DNA from: Hymenobacter piscis
GTDB lineage: Bacteria; Bacteroidota; Bacteroidia; Cytophagales; Hymenobacteraceae
Assembly: GCF_018760735.1 (NCBI RefSeq)
Contig: NZ_JAHHZN010000005.1
Location: forward strand, 186,001-250,000
DNA length: 64,000 bases
Direction: 5' to 3'
Under the pieces are notes generated by a model that did not search any database, was not told the DNA's origin, and worked only from the letters and a program-made list of their open reading frames with translations. The position numbers were made by a program, and so were the translations under genes. The first letter of the stretch is position 1, and every line of letters starts with the position of its first letter. Below, in pieces: positions 45,581 through 54,389 of this stretch.

Positions 45581-46582
45581 ATGAAAGCAGTTATTCCCGT
45601 AGCCGGCATCGGCTCCCGCTTGCGTCCGCATACCCACACCCAACCCAAAACCCTGGTGCCGGTGGCCGGCAACACCATCCTGGGCCACATCATCGACCGG
45701 CTGGTGGGGGCCGGCGTCCGGGAATTCGTGTTCATTATCGGCTACCTGGGCGAGAAGGTGGAGAACTACGTGCGCCGCCAGTATCCCGAGCTGCGGGCAA
45801 CGTTTGTGGTCCAGGAGCCCCGCGAGGGCATCGCCCACGCCCTCTGGCTGGCCCGCGAGCAGTTCCGCCACGAGCAGGACGGCCTGCTCATCCTGCTCGG
45901 CGACACCATCGTCGACATCGACCTGCCGGCCATGATGCAGACGCCCGGCAACGTGCTGGCCGTGAAGGAAGTGAAAACGCCCTCCATGTTCGGTATCGTG
46001 GAAACCGGCCCCAACGGCCGCGTGACCAAGGTGGTAGAAAAGCCCCGCATCCCGAAGTCGAACTACGCCCTGGTGGGCCTCTACAAGCTGGCTAACCCCG
46101 ACTGGCTGGCTTCGGCCCTGGAACGCCTCATCGAGCAGGACCAGCGTACCCACGGCGAGTTTCAGCTCACCGACGCGCTCATGCTCATGATTCAGGACGG
46201 GGCCGAAATGGTGACCACGCCGGTGGATAACTGGTTCGACTGCGGCCGCAAAAGCTCGTTGCTCGAAGCCAATGCCCGCCTGCTTAACCGCCCCGAGTTC
46301 CTCAAGCGCCGCGACTACCCCGACTTCCCCGATACCATCATCATCCCGCCCGTCAGCATTGGCAAGGACTGCCAGATTGCCGGCTCCATCATCGGCCCCA
46401 ACGTGGCCATCGGCGACCGGACCATCGTCAAGAACACCATCCTGAGCGAATCCATCATTGGCTCCTACTCCGAGCTGCGCTCCGCCGTCATGCACGACTG
46501 CATTGTCGGCTCCGACGCCCTGTTCAAAGGCACCCGCCACAGCCTCAACATCGGCGACAACACGGAGATTGATTACAGTTAG
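45581..46582 (+). CDS. sugar-1-phosphate nucleotidyltransferase with left-handed beta-helix
   Basis: 333 residues. The NTP-binding signature is AGIGSRLRPHTHTQPKTLVP (about residues 8-27), with the metal site in LLGDTIVDID. Residues 240-325 form a left-handed beta-helix (IGKDCQIAGSIIGPNVAIGDRTIVKNTILSES pattern of hexapeptides), typical of RmlA-related and mannose- or glucose-1-phosphate enzymes. It activates a sugar for surface polysaccharide synthesis; which sugar cannot be deduced. It precedes the cytomotive cluster on the same strand but is separated by a hairpin and probably unrelated. Confidence 0.9.
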   Translation: MKAVIPVAGIGSRLRPHTHTQPKTLVPVAGNTILGHIIDRLVGAGVREFVFIIGYLGEKVENYVRRQYPELRATFVVQEPREGIAHALWLAREQFRHEQDGLLILLGDTIVDIDLPAMMQTPGNVLAVKEVKTPSMFGIVETGPNGRVTKVVEKPRIPKSNYALVGLYKLANPDWLASALERLIEQDQRTHGEFQLTDALMLMIQDGAEMVTTPVDNWFDCGRKSSLLEANARLLNRPEFLKRRDYPDFPDTIIIPPVSIGKDCQIAGSIIGPNVAIGDRTIVKNTILSESIIGSYSELRSAVMHDCIVGSDALFKGTRHSLNIGDNTEIDYS

Positions 46583-46597
46583 GATGGTTGGACTGGT

Positions 46598-46633
46598 GAA
46601 TGGTTGGATGGGTGAACTGTCATCCAACCATTC
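46598..46633. repeat. short hairpin with tandem GGTTGGA words
   Basis: GAATGGTTGGATG (46598-46610) pairs with CATCCAACCATTC (46621-46633) across ten bases; an additional GGATGGTTGGA copy lies just upstream. It may terminate the nucleotidyltransferase transcript. Confidence 0.7.
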
Positions 46634-46677
46634 AATCCATGTATCCACTGTGGGCAGATTGTCGTTACTTTAGACCG

Positions 46678-48021
46678 ATGCGCTATCCGACTCTCTCCCC
46701 CCGCCTGCTGCCCATCCTGGGCCTGACGCTGCTGCTGCTACCCGGCTGCTATTCCCGCTCCGATATTAAAGAGGAGCAGGAATTGGCCGTTGACATCACC
46801 GACGCCCTGCCCTCGGGCGACCAGACCCCACCCCCGGCCACCGAGGCGGCCGTCGCCCAGCCCCTGCAAGCGGTGAACGTGTTTCTGGAAGTATCGGGGT
46901 CGATGGAGGGCTTTATGCCTAAAACCGGGGCCGGGGGCGAGAACACCCGGTTTCAGCAGCACGTGGCGCAGTTCCTCTCGGAGGTGAACCGCACGCGGGC
47001 CGCGACGCGCAAGTCCTTCTTCCGCCTCAAGGAAAAGCCCTACACCGACTCGTACCAGGGTATTTCCGGCACCGTGCGCGGCGGCATCCAGCAACCCGCC
47101 AAAAGCACTGAGCTGCCCGCCGTGCTCGATACCCTGATGGCCCGCTACTACCAGCCCGGTACCGTGAACGTGCTGATTTCGGACTTCATCTACTCGCCCA
47201 AGAACGCCGGGGCCATTCCCTACATCAAAACCGATATCACCGACGCCCTCCAGCGCAACGGCGCCCAGCCGGACCTGGCCGTGTCGGTGTACGGCTTCAC
47301 CTCCGATTTCCGGGGTACCTACTATCCGGCCCTCAAGGCGGCCGGCAAGCAAATGGCCTGCTGCGACACCGAAATTCCTTACTATTTCTGGGTAATTGGC
47401 CCGGCTGATGCCGTGCGCCAGTTCGATGGGGCCTTGCTGGAAGCCCCCGCCGCCCGTCAGGCCCACTTCGGCGTGACCTATCCGCGGCCGGCGTACTCTT
47501 TGCTGAGCAAGTTCCAGAACAAGGGCAGCTGGTATTACGGCGACGCCGGGGCCAGCAAGCGCGACGCCGACAGCTACCGCGTGGTGGCCGTGAGCGAGGC
47601 CTCGGCCCAGCAGCCCGTAGAGTTTGTGGTGGGCCTGGATTTGCGCACCCTGCCCGGCCAGTACCGCGACCTGGGCTATCTGCAACAGCACCTGACGCTC
47701 CAGGGTGTGGATACCGATGCCAAGCTCCTGGGCGTAACGGCCGCCACGGCACAAACCAAAGCAAGCAGTGGCCCGGAAAGCCGGTTCACGCATTTTGCGA
47801 AAATCCGACTTGCCAACATGCCCCAGGCTTCCCGCCCGTTGGTGCTGCGCCTCCAGGACCAGCGCCCCGCCTGGGTAGGTGAGTGGACCACGAAAAACGA
47901 CGGCACACCCGCGCCCAAAACCTTCGCCCTCAGCAGCCTGCTCGATGGCCTGGAGCCTGCGCAGTCCGGCAAAAAAGCTCCCGTTTTCGAATTGCCCCTG
48001 ACGCTGCAGCCCGGCCGGTAG
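46678..48021 (+). CDS. lipoprotein with von Willebrand A-like motif (cytomotive cluster)
   Basis: 447 residues from the ATG at 46678. A lipoprotein signal ends LLLPGC (Cys24), followed by a disordered acidic/Pro linker to about 62. The region 66-280 looks like a von Willebrand A fold: strand VNVFLEVSGSMEGF carries the DxSxS-type metal site with Glu71 in place of the usual Asp, then Ser73 and Ser75, and VNVLISDFIYSP fits the later metal-binding loop. The C-terminal 150 residues have no recognised fold. Placed in the envelope, it would be the ligand-binding or structural partner of the downstream cytoskeleton-like genes. It starts the cluster. Confidence 0.7.
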   Translation: MRYPTLSPRLLPILGLTLLLLPGCYSRSDIKEEQELAVDITDALPSGDQTPPPATEAAVAQPLQAVNVFLEVSGSMEGFMPKTGAGGENTRFQQHVAQFLSEVNRTRAATRKSFFRLKEKPYTDSYQGISGTVRGGIQQPAKSTELPAVLDTLMARYYQPGTVNVLISDFIYSPKNAGAIPYIKTDITDALQRNGAQPDLAVSVYGFTSDFRGTYYPALKAAGKQMACCDTEIPYYFWVIGPADAVRQFDGALLEAPAARQAHFGVTYPRPAYSLLSKFQNKGSWYYGDAGASKRDADSYRVVAVSEASAQQPVEFVVGLDLRTLPGQYRDLGYLQQHLTLQGVDTDAKLLGVTAATAQTKASSGPESRFTHFAKIRLANMPQASRPLVLRLQDQRPAWVGEWTTKNDGTPAPKTFALSSLLDGLEPAQSGKKAPVFELPLTLQPGR

Positions 48022-48186
48022 ACGTCTGATACCCGTTGGGCCAGGCCGGCTGGTGGGCGGTGCCCTGGCCGGAGTTGGCACGATAGTCGTTCCACGCCCC
48101 GCACCACCGGCCGGGCCGGGCCACAATTTTGGCGGTTTTCTCTCGTTTCCTCACCCCGCGAACCCCAATCCGCGTTACTTCCCTGC

Positions 48187-48579
48187 ATGAAAGCATTCTT
48201 CCGCTTCCTCTACGAAATCATCGGCGCCCCCCAACCACCCGCCGACACCCCCGTGTACCGCGACGTTATCTTCCCCAACCTGGGGCTGCTGAACCTGGGT
48301 ATTTCCGTCGGGCTGGTGGTGGTGTTCTACCTACTCATCAACCGGGCTATGGGCGTAGCCACCTTCAACAAGGGCCGGCACTGGGCGCTATTTCTGGGGC
48401 TGAATGCGCTGCTGGCCTTCTTCGTCACCATCTGGCAAACCAACGCCCAGCAGGTCACCGACCACAGCTACATCTACTGGCTGGCCACCTGGAACGCCAT
48501 TCTGGGCATGTTCTGGTTTTTCCTGTTCTCGGTACTGCTCAAGCGCGCCTCCACCAACGCCAGCACCACGCCGTTTTAG
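48187..48579 (+). CDS. three-span membrane protein of unknown family (cytomotive cluster)
   Basis: 130 residues. Three membrane spans are visible (about residues 31-51, 64-82 and 98-120). The N-terminal 25 residues (MKAFFRFLYEIIGAPQPPAD) are predicted to be cytoplasmic. Nothing catalytic is seen. It lies between the lipoprotein and the tubulin-like gene, in the same orientation, so it may anchor the filament-forming protein to the membrane. That role is inferred from context only. Confidence 0.65.
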   Translation: MKAFFRFLYEIIGAPQPPADTPVYRDVIFPNLGLLNLGISVGLVVVFYLLINRAMGVATFNKGRHWALFLGLNALLAFFVTIWQTNAQQVTDHSYIYWLATWNAILGMFWFFLFSVLLKRASTNASTTPF

Positions 48580-48591
48580 TATTGAGTACCG

Positions 48592-48684
48592 GGGATTGAG
48601 CTTACAGCGCCGTTGGCAATAAGCCAACGGCGCTGTAAGCTCAATCCCGATTCTAACTACTCACTACTTACTACTCACTACTCC
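48592..48684. repeat. 26-bp perfect hairpin followed by ACTACTC array
   Basis: Bases 48592-48617 and 48623-48648 are perfect complements with an AATAA loop. A tandem ACTACTC/ACTACTT array (48657-48684) then leads directly to the tubulin-like start codon. The hairpin could attenuate transcription into the downstream genes. Confidence 0.85.
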
Positions 48685-48686
48685 TC

Positions 48687-50135
48687 ATGGCTAAACTCTT
48701 TTTATTCGGTATTGGCGGCACGGGTTCCCGCGTGATTCGCTCGCTCACGATGCTGCTGGCGGCGGGCGTGGACCTGCCCAACTGCGACCGGGTGGTGCCC
48801 ATCATCATCGACCCCGACGCGCACAACGGCGACATGAACCGCACGGTGCAGCTGCTGCAGAGCTACCAGCAGATCTACAAGCGCCTCGGTCCCCGCGAAG
48901 AAGGCTTCTTCAAGACCGATATCAGCACGCTGAGCGGCATTTCGCAGGACGTGAACGGCTCAGTGAAGGATACCTTCATCTTCGACTTCGGCGGCATCAA
49001 CCAGAGCTTCCGGCAATACCTGAGCTACGATGGTTTGTCGGTGGATTCGAAGGGGCTGGTGGACTTGCTGTTCACCCAGGATAATTTGGAAAGCCCGCTG
49101 ACCATTGGCTTCCGCGGCTCGCCCAATGTGGGCAGCATCGTGTTGAATAAGCTGGTGGAAAGCCCGGAAATGCGGTTTTTCGCCGATAACTTCCAGGACG
49201 GCGACCGGGTGTTCTTCGTGTCGAGCATCTTCGGCGGTACGGGCGCGGCGGGCTTCCCGCTGATGCTCAAGAATCTGAAGGACTCGAACACCCGCCTCAG
49301 CAACGCCCGCTACCTCCGCGACGCGCCCACCGGGGCCGTAACGGTGATGCCCTACTTCGCCCTGCAGAGCGAGGACAACGCCGTCATCGACTCCAACAAC
49401 TTCCTCACCAAAACCAAGGCGGCGCTCAGCTACTACGAGCATAACCTGCAGGGCCTCGACGCGCTGTACTACCTCGCCGACACGCCCGATACGCCCTACG
49501 AAAACCAGCCCGGCGGCACCCAGCAGAAGAACAAGGCTCATGTAATTGAGCTGCTGGCGGCCCTGAGCATTGTGGACTTCATGCGCTACTCGCCCGCCGA
49601 GCTGCGCACCGGCGGCCCGCACTTCCACGAATACGGCCTGAACCAGGACGCGCCGGAGCTGCAATTCAGCCACCTGCCCGACGAGACGCGGGAAATCATG
49701 GCCAAGCAGCTCACGCAGTTCCTGTACTTCACGCGCTACCACAAGCAGCACCTGCCCACCGATAAAGCGCCCTACGCCGACAACCTGAAGCTGGACTACG
49801 CCATGCGCAACGAGCCCATCTTCCGGGAGCTGAACACCTTCCTGCACAGCCAGGACTCGGGCGTGGACCAGTGGCTGCAGGAGCTGGCCCAGAACCGCCG
49901 CGCCTTCCGCCCCTTCGACCTCCAGACCGACGATTTCAACGCCATGATCCTCGGCAAGCCGGTGGAAAAGAAGTGGAACGACTTCTTCAACAAGGGCCTC
50001 AGCCACAACTACCTGCTCGACAACCTCAACAAAACCGAGAAGTCCATCCAGGAACCCGACAACTTCCGCAAGCTGCTGGAGCTGTTCTATGATGTGACGG
50101 ATAAGGCGTTTGAGGAGAAGGTGAAGGTGGTGTAA
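48687..50135 (+). CDS. tubulin/FtsZ-like protein (cytomotive cluster)
   Basis: 482 residues. The N-terminus MAKLFLFGIGGTGSRVIRSL has the glycine-rich first nucleotide loop (GIGGTG, residues 8-13) after a beta-strand. IIIDPDAHNGD (40-49) sits where FtsZ has its next nucleotide-contact loops. SSIFGGTGAAGFPLML (179-194) matches the tubulin signature GGGTGSG. The order and spacing fit the tubulin-like (Tubulin_2/FtsZ-like) superfamily, not an ordinary Rossmann enzyme. The C-terminal 150 residues are helical and charged. It would bind GTP and polymerise; the catalytic T7 loop could not be placed with confidence. It is followed by a mobile element, then the actin-like gene. Confidence 0.72.
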   Translation: MAKLFLFGIGGTGSRVIRSLTMLLAAGVDLPNCDRVVPIIIDPDAHNGDMNRTVQLLQSYQQIYKRLGPREEGFFKTDISTLSGISQDVNGSVKDTFIFDFGGINQSFRQYLSYDGLSVDSKGLVDLLFTQDNLESPLTIGFRGSPNVGSIVLNKLVESPEMRFFADNFQDGDRVFFVSSIFGGTGAAGFPLMLKNLKDSNTRLSNARYLRDAPTGAVTVMPYFALQSEDNAVIDSNNFLTKTKAALSYYEHNLQGLDALYYLADTPDTPYENQPGGTQQKNKAHVIELLAALSIVDFMRYSPAELRTGGPHFHEYGLNQDAPELQFSHLPDETREIMAKQLTQFLYFTRYHKQHLPTDKAPYADNLKLDYAMRNEPIFRELNTFLHSQDSGVDQWLQELAQNRRAFRPFDLQTDDFNAMILGKPVEKKWNDFFNKGLSHNYLLDNLNKTEKSIQEPDNFRKLLELFYDVTDKAFEEKVKVV

Positions 50136-50152
50136 CCCCAGCCGTCCCAGCC

Positions 50153-50240
50153 GTCCCAGGGTTGAAACCCTGGGCTAGGCAGCGGAAGGACGATTATTTA
50201 TTCTACAATGCTCCGTAGCCCAGGACTTCAGCCTTGGGAC
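50153..50240. repeat. REP-like hairpin pair, copy 2 (upstream of the Y1 transposase)
   Basis: Hairpins at 50155-50174 (CCCAGGGTT/AACCCTGGG type) and 50219-50238 (partly decayed, CCCAGGACT/AGCCTTGGG) face each other. The second ends 24 bases before the transposase start. Confidence 0.85.
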
Positions 50241-50263
50241 TCTGGTCCATCTGAACAAGACGC

Positions 50264-50692
50264 ATGAGCCACGTTTTTCAGTCGTTGTGGGTGCATGTTA
50301 CGTGGGCTACCAAAAACCGGCAGCCTTGGCTCACGGCGGAATTGAAACCAGTTCTGTTTACTCAGATTCGGCACATTGCAGAAACCGGTAACATCCACCT
50401 TAACTTCCTGAATGGCGTCCATGACCACGTGCACTGCTTACTTTCGTTGCGCACCACTGACCGTCTGGATTTGGTGATGCAACAGCTCAAGGGCAAAAGC
50501 GCGCATTGGGTAAATGAGCAGGGCCTGACGGATTTTACCTTCGGCTGGCAGAATGGTTACGGCGCGTTTTCCGTCAGTCCGTCGCATGTAGAGCGGGTGC
50601 GTAACTACATCCGCAACCAGGAAAAGCATCATCAAGAGCAGGATTACTGGCAGGAAATGGAAATGCTGGAAAAGATGGCGCGAGTGCCGTGA
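50264..50692 (+). mobile_element. Y1 (HUH) transposase, IS200/RAYT-like
   Basis: 142 residues, intact. The HUH motif is His55-Val56-His57 in HDHVHCLL and the catalytic tyrosine is Tyr115 in VRNYIRNQEKHH. The opening SHVFQSLWVHVTWATKNRQPWL is typical of IS200-like enzymes. It is flanked by CCCAGGG hairpin pairs on both sides. A single gene surrounded by REP-type palindromes that also occur dispersed nearby fits a REP-associated tyrosine transposase (RAYT), but the alternative, an IS200-type element with these hairpins as ends, is possible. It cuts and rejoins single-stranded DNA at hairpins. It interrupts the cytomotive cluster between the tubulin-like and actin-like genes. Confidence 0.9.
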
Positions 50693-50713
50693 GGTGCAGG
50701 CGGCGCGAATGAC

Positions 50714-50803
50714 GCGGGCGTCCCAGGGCTGAAGCCCTGGGCTAGTCAGCGAAAACCGAACAACACACTCCGTAGCCCAGGGCTTCAGCCCTGGGACGCC
50801 CGC
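50714..50803. repeat. REP-like element, copy 3, with 31-bp perfect arms (downstream of the transposase)
   Basis: Arms 50714-50744 and 50773-50803 are perfect complements. Each arm contains its own hairpin (50722-50741 and 50776-50795, CCCAGGGCT/AGCCCTGGG). It is the best-preserved copy in the window. Confidence 0.93.
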
Positions 50804-50871
50804 AATAGCCGCGCCGTCTGAACTACTTGCCCAGCACCACTCCGCCAACCAAGAACAGAACCGCTAACTAG

Positions 50872-50891
50872 CCCAGGGTTTCAACCCTGGG
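50872..50891. repeat. solo REP-like hairpin, copy 4
   Basis: CCCAGGGTT and AACCCTGGG pair over a TC loop, 16 bases before the start codon of the actin-like gene. It is a single unit without a facing partner, unless it pairs with copy 3. Confidence 0.85.
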
Positions 50892-50907
50892 AACCCCGGA
50901 AAACGAT

Positions 50908-53900
50908 ATGGCCAAAGTCCTTCGCTTACACAACAACGGCTCCCAGCAGGTGCAAGGCTGGCAGAAAACCGCCCCCGTCACCAGCACCGAAATCAACACC
51001 GTCACGGACCCCGCGGGGGGCAAGTCGCGTAACCTGGCCGTGAGCATCCCGACGCCGTTTGCGCGGATGCACCTGTTTGAAACGGCCTTCGACTTTCTGG
51101 CCCGGGAGGGGCAGCGCAACCCTGGCTCGGTGTACCACGAGCTGACCACGCACTTCTGGGATTTGCTGGAGCTGCTCTACAACTACCACCTGTACACCCA
51201 GGCCGGTCGCAAAATCACGCTGCGCCGCTGGAATGCCGAGGCCGAAATCCGCCGGATGCGGCAGGATGAGGGCACGCGCCTGCTGGGCGAAACCCTGCAG
51301 CTGTACATGCAGGACGAGCGGTTCCGCGACTTCTCCGATATGTATCTGGTGTACTATGAGTCGCCGGAGCTGGCGGGCGGCACGCGTCTGCTAGGGGGCA
51401 CCTCGCCGCTGACCATCCTGTTCACCGGCCCCGCCGTGAAGCCCCTGGACCTGGAGCGGCCCCAGGCCCGCGGCCACTACTTCGACCAGCAGACCGTGCT
51501 GCTCGAAGACCGCGACCCGCAGTTCCGGGAGTTCGTGTACGAGCTGTTCCTGGCCTACCCGCAACTGCAGCGCCGCGAGTTTGCCGGCAGCGTGTACGCG
51601 GGCTTCGACCGCTCGAAAATCAACCAGCTCCAGATGCAGGGCGACCGGAGCGCTCAGCAGTTTGCCGCCCGCTACCCGGCCCTGGCCGATGTGCAGGGCA
51701 ACCTGGTGAGCGTGAAAGGCGTGCCCCTGCCCGGCCGTGCCGACCAGTCGGCCGTGACCAGCTCCGACCTGTTCATCCAGCCCACCCGGGAGGCCATCAG
51801 CGGCCGGCCGCGCCCCCTGGTGCTGCGTCCGAACCTGACGATGCCCGGCGCCAACTACCTCAACGGCCAACCCTGGGACGACCGCACGCCGGTGCCCTAC
51901 TACGACGAAGTGGCGCTGGAAAGCCGCGTGCTGCCCGGCAAAGGCTTCAAATACCCCTACCTCACGGTGGGCGACCTGCTGGAAGATTCTCTGGTAGAGC
52001 TGCCTTATGAGCTGAATACGCAGCGCTTCCACACCGGCAAAGTCACGTTCCAGTATGGAGCCGATGGTCAGGGCCGGGCGCGCTTCCCGTACCTGCTGCC
52101 GCTGAAACAGGCGTTTTTTGAGTATTTCACCGAAAACGAGCTGGCCGAGCTACTCACCTTTACCATCGACCTGAGCCACGTGCGCGTGCAGCTGCGGGTG
52201 CCGGTGCAGGCGGGCCGCTTCATCACCTTTGAGCGCAGCTACTACCACAATCCGCAGAACCCCAAGGATGCTCAGGGTCGCGAGATTCTGGAGAAGGGCC
52301 GCATTGTGAAAGCCGCCGTGGGCGTGGGCGTGTTCCCGTTCTACAAGGTGCGCTACCAGCCCGAGTACAACGACCTCTACAAGGTGATGCTGGTGGATGC
52401 CGACAACGCGCCCACTATGCTTAACCGCCGCTACGACCTCACGTTCTTCGTGAACGGGGAGCGAATCACGGAGCAGGGAGCCGCCCGCCGCGCCACCCGC
52501 TACGAGCGTACCCAGAAAAGCATGGCCACCGCCGGCAGCACCTACTACGAAGTCACCGGCACCCACTTCGACCTCGCTGAGCTGACCTGCCCGCCCGCTA
52601 CCATCGGCGCGGAGCCGGCCCGGGGCCTGCTGGTGCCGCGCTGGCGCGAGCTGGACCGCGGCACCCGCCGCTTCACGTTTGCCGTCGACTTCGGCACCAC
52701 CAACACCCACATTGCCTACGCCGATTCGCCGAGCGCCCACCCGCGCCCGCTCACCATCGGCGAGGCCGATGTGCAGGTGGAGTGGCTGCACGCGCCGGTA
52801 GCCGACCAGGGCCTCTCGGCTGCCCAGCGCTACCGCACCGGGGCCGGCCAGATCTGGGACAACATTGCTACGCTGCAGAACCGGGAGTTTGTGCCCTCGT
52901 TCGTGGGCGAAGGCGGCTCGGTGTATGAGTTTCCGATTCGGACGGCCGTGTGCGAAACCACGTCGTTTGCCAACGAGCCGGCCAAGGTGCTCAGTAACAT
53001 CAACATCGGCTTCAGCATCAACACCGAAAACACGGCCGAGCTGCCTCAGAACCGGTTCGTGACCAACCTGAAATGGTCGGCCGAGCTGGACCCGCAGGGC
53101 GTGGCCCGCATTGAGGCCTTTTTCCGGGAAATTCTGCTGCTGCTGCGCCACAAGGCGGCCTTGCACGGCGGCATTCTGGAAGACACCCGCGTGGTGTGGT
53201 TTGCGCCGCTGAGCTTTGATGGGTTCCTGCGCAATCAGTTCCAGCAGGTGTGGGATGAGTCGTTCCAGCAGGTGTTCAAGACGCGCCGCCCCACCATCTG
53301 CCTCACCGAATCGGTAGCGCCCTATTATTACCTCACCGCCACCAACCAGGTAGTGCCCAACCGCGACGAAAACGTGGTGAACATCGACATCGGTGGCGGT
53401 ACCACCGATTTGCTGCTGTTTGCCGACCAGAAACCGGCCTACAGCACCTCGTTCCGCTTCGCCGGCGACGACCTGTGGGGCGACGGCTACGCCCGCGTGC
53501 AGGGCGCGCCCAAGCAGAACGGTCTGCTGCGCCTCGGCGTGGGCCACGTGGAAAGCCTGCCCGACTCCGAGCAAAACCAGGAGTACAAAGGCTACCTGCG
53601 CGCCGCCCTCAGCAACACCGATTTCGGCTCGGCCGACGTGACCAGCCTGCTGTTCAAGTACGATGATGCCCTGCGCTTCACCCAGGCTTTGGGCCTCGGC
53701 AAGGGCCGGCAGCTGCGGGTGCTGTTTTACCTGCACTACACCAGCATCATCTACCACACGGCCCAGCTCACCAAGCACCTCGGCCTGAAAACGCCGCGCT
53801 ACCTCTGCTTCTCCGGCAAAGGCAGCCTCTATCTGCGTCTGCTGGCCGGCGGTAGCTCGTTGGTAGCCATTGAGAAGATTACGAAAGCCATCTTCCAGGC

Positions 53901-54372
53901 CGTGACGGGCGTGGAGCCGCCCCACAACTTCCGCGTCATCCTGGCCGACAACCCCAAAGAAGCCACCACCAACGGCGGCGTGCTGTTCGAGGAGAAAACT
54001 ACCACCGACTACGACAACATCAAGCCCGTGAAGTACAGCGGTGCCGTGGAAGGCACCGAGCTAAACCAGCAGCGCCTGAAGCTAAACCAGGTAGATGCCG
54101 AGCTGAAAAACACGGTGCTCGACAACGTGCGCAACTACCTCACCCTGGTGCTGGAAGGCGACGACGTCGCACCCTACCTGCGCGAAGTAGGCGTGGACGT
54201 GGACCGTCAGCGCGTGAAGGACATCCTGCTCCGCGAAATCGAGGACAGCCTGAGCCTGGGCTTACACCAGTTCCAGCGCCAGCTCTCCTCTGACGAAACC
54301 TTGCCGGAAACCCTGTTCTTCCTGCCGCTGAAACAGGCGCTGTACAACCTGAGCCGCGAATTGCAGGCGTAA
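50908..54372 (+). CDS. 1154-residue protein with C-terminal actin/Hsp70-type ATPase domain (cytomotive cluster)
   Basis: The C-terminal half is an actin/Hsp70 (ASKHA) fold. Phosphate-1 loop: FAVDFGTTNTHIAYA with Asp594. Phosphate-2 loop: VNIDIGGGTTDLLLF with Asp827. Adenosine motif: FSGKGSLYLRLL near 968-979. These three in the right order make ATP binding very likely. The N-terminal 590 residues match no family I recognise; they contain no membrane span or signal, so the protein is cytoplasmic. Very large ASKHA proteins such as SrfB are known from other envelope-linked clusters, but this is not clearly SrfB. It lies in the cluster between the tubulin-like gene and the single-span adaptor and would couple ATP hydrolysis to their assembly. 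Confidence 0.8.
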   Translation: MAKVLRLHNNGSQQVQGWQKTAPVTSTEINTVTDPAGGKSRNLAVSIPTPFARMHLFETAFDFLAREGQRNPGSVYHELTTHFWDLLELLYNYHLYTQAGRKITLRRWNAEAEIRRMRQDEGTRLLGETLQLYMQDERFRDFSDMYLVYYESPELAGGTRLLGGTSPLTILFTGPAVKPLDLERPQARGHYFDQQTVLLEDRDPQFREFVYELFLAYPQLQRREFAGSVYAGFDRSKINQLQMQGDRSAQQFAARYPALADVQGNLVSVKGVPLPGRADQSAVTSSDLFIQPTREAISGRPRPLVLRPNLTMPGANYLNGQPWDDRTPVPYYDEVALESRVLPGKGFKYPYLTVGDLLEDSLVELPYELNTQRFHTGKVTFQYGADGQGRARFPYLLPLKQAFFEYFTENELAELLTFTIDLSHVRVQLRVPVQAGRFITFERSYYHNPQNPKDAQGREILEKGRIVKAAVGVGVFPFYKVRYQPEYNDLYKVMLVDADNAPTMLNRRYDLTFFVNGERITEQGAARRATRYERTQKSMATAGSTYYEVTGTHFDLAELTCPPATIGAEPARGLLVPRWRELDRGTRRFTFAVDFGTTNTHIAYADSPSAHPRPLTIGEADVQVEWLHAPVADQGLSAAQRYRTGAGQIWDNIATLQNREFVPSFVGEGGSVYEFPIRTAVCETTSFANEPAKVLSNINIGFSINTENTAELPQNRFVTNLKWSAELDPQGVARIEAFFREILLLLRHKAALHGGILEDTRVVWFAPLSFDGFLRNQFQQVWDESFQQVFKTRRPTICLTESVAPYYYLTATNQVVPNRDENVVNIDIGGGTTDLLLFADQKPAYSTSFRFAGDDLWGDGYARVQGAPKQNGLLRLGVGHVESLPDSEQNQEYKGYLRAALSNTDFGSADVTSLLFKYDDALRFTQALGLGKGRQLRVLFYLHYTSIIYHTAQLTKHLGLKTPRYLCFSGKGSLYLRLLAGGSSLVAIEKITKAIFQAVTGVEPPHNFRVILADNPKEATTNGGVLFEEKTTTDYDNIKPVKYSGAVEGTELNQQRLKLNQVDAELKNTVLDNVRNYLTLVLEGDDVAPYLREVGVDVDRQRVKDILLREIEDSLSLGLHQFQRQLSSDETLPETLFFLPLKQALYNLSRELQA

Positions 54373-54389
54373 TGTACCAGCGGCCCGGT

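Noticed and set aside
50153..50803. A classical composite insertion sequence with target duplications
   Set aside because: The flanking hairpins recur elsewhere without a transposase and no target-site duplication is visible; Y1 enzymes do not make such duplications.
52150..53925. Open frame on the minus strand opposite the actin-like gene
   Set aside because: The plus-strand product has the ATPase loops; the opposite reading is rich in His, Gly and Val and has no family features.
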